NCBI RefSeq assembly: GCF_001455205.1
Contig: NZ_CP013341.1
Coordinates: 620,001 to 684,000 of the forward strand
Reading direction: 5' to 3'
From: Nitrosomonas ureae
GTDB lineage: Bacteria > Pseudomonadota > Gammaproteobacteria > Burkholderiales > Nitrosomonadaceae
DNA: 64,000 nucleotides
In this document: positions 62,242 to 64,000 of the stretch, in pieces
How the letters are laid out: every line of letters starts with the position of its first letter
Position numbering within the stretch: position 1 is the first letter of the stretch
Translations under genes and position numbers: made by a program
The notes under the pieces: model-generated
What the model was told of the DNA's origin: nothing
Databases searched by the model: none
What the model saw: the letters and a program-made list of their open reading frames with translations, nothing else

Positions 62242-63783
62242 TTAGTATGTTCCGCTTTGCTTAAATTCTAGGATTGCTGCCGTCAACTCCTTTTCAGTTT
62301 CAGCATCAAGCTCTTTATTTTTCTCGACATTATCAAGAATATTTCCATGCTGGCCACGAATGTAACTTTTCAACGCTGACTCGAATGCCAAAGCGCGAGC
62401 AACTTCAACATCATCGAAATAACCATTATTAATGGCAAATAAAGTAAGCGCCATTTCTGAAACGCTAAGGGTTGCATATTGAGGTTGCTTCATAAGCTCA
62501 GTTGCCATTTTTCCACGCTCCAACTGCTTCCGTGTTGCCTCATCCAAATCAGATGCAAATTGAGCAAAAGCTGCTAATTCGCGATATTGTGCTAAAGCCA
62601 AACGTATGCCACCACCAAGCTTCTTTATCACTTTAGTTTGTGCTGCACCACCTACACGTGAGACAGAAACACCTGCATTAATTGCCGGACGTATACCCGC
62701 ATTAAACAAATCTGTCTCAAGGAAAATTTGCCCATCTGTGATAGAAATTACATTAGTTGGCACAAAGGCGGTTACGTCACCCGCTTGCGTTTCAATGATC
62801 GGTAATGCCGTTAAAGAACCTGTTTTTCCTTTTACTGCGCCATTTGTTGCTTTTTCAACATAAGCCACACTCACTCTCGCCGCTCTTTCTAACAAACGTG
62901 AATGAAGATAAAAAACATCGCCCGGATATGCCTCACGTCCCGGAGGCCGTCTTAAAAGTAGAGAAATCTGCCTATATGCCCACGCTTGCTTAGTTAAGTC
63001 ATCATAAACAATTAAAGCATCCTGACCTTTGTCTCGGAAATACTCACCCATAGTACAACCTGAATAAGGTGCAATAAATTGCATTGCTGCTGATTCTGAG
63101 GCTGTTGCTGCCACCACAATGGTATATTCCATTGCCCCATGTTCTTCAAGTTTACGCACCACGTTTGCAATTGATGAAGCTTTTTGTCCAATCGCAACAT
63201 AAATACAAAACATGTTTTGACCTTTTTGATTGAGGATCGCATCAATTGCAACAGCAGTCTTACCTGTTTGACGATCTCCAATGATCAATTCACGCTGTCC
63301 CCGACCAATCGGCACCATAGAATCCACAGACTTCAATCCAGTTTGCACCGGCTGATCAACAGATTGCCGCCAAATAACACCTGGCGCGATTTTCTCAATA
63401 GGTTCTGATCTGTCTGCGGTGATCGGCCCTTTTCCATCGATTGGTTGTCCTAACGCATTTACAACGCGCCCTAACAGACCCTCTCCTACCGGAACCTCAA
63501 GAATGCGTCCGGTACATTTAACTGTATCACCTTCACAAATATGCTCATAGGCACCCATAATAACTGCGCCCACCGAATCCCTTTCAAGATTTAATGCCAG
63601 ACCAAAAGTATTGCCTGGAAATTCAAGCATCTCCCCTTGCATTACATCTGACAATCCATGTATACGCACAATACCGTCTGTTACAGAGACAATAGTTCCT
63701 TGCGTACGAATCTCTGCCGTATCCGCAAGTCCCTCAATCCTTTTTTTAATCAACTCACTGATTTCGGATGGATTTAACTGCAT
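62242..63783 (-). CDS. atpA: ATP synthase subunit alpha
   Basis: Non-catalytic nucleotide-binding F1 subunit, 513 residues: MQLNPSEISELIKKRIEG, P-loop IIGDRQTGKTAVAIDAI, VYDDLTKQAWAYRQISLLLRRPPGREAYPGDVFYLHSRLLERAARV (read in parts), SVSRVGGAAQTK. It lies 4 bases before atpG and 12 after atpH. Confidence 0.98.
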   Translation of the reverse strand: MQLNPSEISELIKKRIEGLADTAEIRTQGTIVSVTDGIVRIHGLSDVMQGEMLEFPGNTFGLALNLERDSVGAVIMGAYEHICEGDTVKCTGRILEVPVGEGLLGRVVNALGQPIDGKGPITADRSEPIEKIAPGVIWRQSVDQPVQTGLKSVDSMVPIGRGQRELIIGDRQTGKTAVAIDAILNQKGQNMFCIYVAIGQKASSIANVVRKLEEHGAMEYTIVVAATASESAAMQFIAPYSGCTMGEYFRDKGQDALIVYDDLTKQAWAYRQISLLLRRPPGREAYPGDVFYLHSRLLERAARVSVAYVEKATNGAVKGKTGSLTALPIIETQAGDVTAFVPTNVISITDGQIFLETDLFNAGIRPAINAGVSVSRVGGAAQTKVIKKLGGGIRLALAQYRELAAFAQFASDLDEATRKQLERGKMATELMKQPQYATLSVSEMALTLFAINNGYFDDVEVARALAFESALKSYIRGQHGNILDNVEKNKELDAETEKELTAAILEFKQSGTY

Positions 63784-63795
63784 TTAATTTAACTC

Positions 63796-64000
63796 CTAGC
63801 TTTTAAGGGCAACAGCCATGGCTTCTAGTTTTCCGCGAACTGACGCATCCAAAGTTTCATCACCAATTTCCACTTTGACGCCACCTATCAATTCCGGATC
63901 AATACTTACTTGAGCTTCTATCTTACGATTAAATTTTCGCTCTAAATTATCAATTAATTTATCAATTTGATCGTTCTGCATTTTAAATGCACTGATAATC
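63796..64000 (-). CDS. atpH: ATP synthase subunit delta, C-terminal part
   Basis: The frame runs off the right edge; in-window residues read IISAFKMQNDQIDKLIDNLE and then DPELIGGVKVEIGDETLDASVRGKLEAM, the conserved C-terminal domain that links F1 to the peripheral stalk. Only about 68 codons are visible; the ATG at 63981 is internal. Confidence 0.93.
   Translation of the reverse strand, partial: IISAFKMQNDQIDKLIDNLERKFNRKIEAQVSIDPELIGGVKVEIGDETLDASVRGKLEAMAVALKS

Noticed and set aside
1..64000. tRNA or rRNA genes
   Set aside because: No cloverleaf-like segments with T-loop consensus and no rRNA signatures were seen; a covariance-model scan would be decisive.

Overview
The window reads as a chromosomal segment of a betaproteobacterium, most likely an ammonia oxidiser of the Nitrosomonas type. 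This is inference. It rests on the rpsF-priB-rpsR-rplI-dnaB order, a cytochrome aa3 oxidase cluster with betaproteobacterial accessory genes (DUF2970, a Sco-like protein, a 34-residue small assembly protein), glutathione-dependent formaldehyde oxidation, cytochrome c4, and moderate GC with AT-rich intergenic DNA. No ammonia-oxidation gene lies in the window, so the genus is not proven. I see no tRNA, rRNA or CRISPR array.

Layout. 1-2.4 kb: the 3' part of an MmeI-like restriction-methylation gene. 2.5-5.2 kb: an HD-GYP phosphodiesterase facing an orphan lipoprotein. 5.3-8.3 kb (minus): the ribosomal/replication operon rpsF-priB-rpsR-rplI-dnaB. 8.6-11.1 kb (plus): trpG-trpD-trpC. 11.1-15.6 kb: an HDOD protein, a secreted predicted copper radical oxidase and a membrane-anchored pseudokinase. 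16-18.4 kb: a low-molecular-weight phosphatase with frmA-frmB. 18.5-20.2 kb: an accessory islet with a Phd/YoeB toxin-antitoxin pair and its operator palindrome, a gene broken by a stop codon, and a DUF2971-like gene. 20.3-28.7 kb: housekeeping genes (rdgB, rph, map, a SPOR protein, cytochrome c4, hemL, thiE, thiD, rubredoxin, gloA, an RsmI-like methylase, apaG). 28.8-30.1 kb: an AT-rich gene with a HEPN RNase motif, set between apaG and rpe. 30.4-33.3 kb: rpe-gph-trpE, separated from trpGDC.

33.9-37.3 kb is the most unusual region. It holds a two-gene cassette of a P-loop NTPase and a protein with a degenerate NTPase-like N-terminus and four nearly identical 48-residue TPR units. It is followed by a small lipoprotein gene with a consensus FNR/ANR-type box and flanked by diverged direct repeats. 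The cassette resembles STAND/NLR-like conflict systems and is the best candidate here for an undescribed system. 37.6-42 kb: trmJ, a palindromic repeat element, argB, pilI, a BON lipoprotein and a GlcD-type oxidase.

42.1-48.7 kb (minus): a complete terminal oxidase operon, ctaC-ctaD-small assembly gene-ctaG-DUF2970-ctaE-surf1-sco-ctaB. 49.46-50.73 kb: an IS5-type element with TTAA target duplication and a transposase stopped by an in-frame TGA. 51.4-55.8 kb (minus): a small membrane protein, a Bax-inhibitor-1 homologue, and yebC-ruvC-ruvA-ruvB. Full-length ruvC can be read only from an ATC codon. 56-64 kb (minus): glmS, glmU and the ATP synthase genes atpH (partial)-atpA-atpG-atpD-atpC, closed by a strong hairpin terminator.

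Most genes are core metabolism. The accessory load is concentrated at 1-2.4, 18.5-20.2, 28.8-30.1, 33.9-37.3 and 49.5-50.7 kb.
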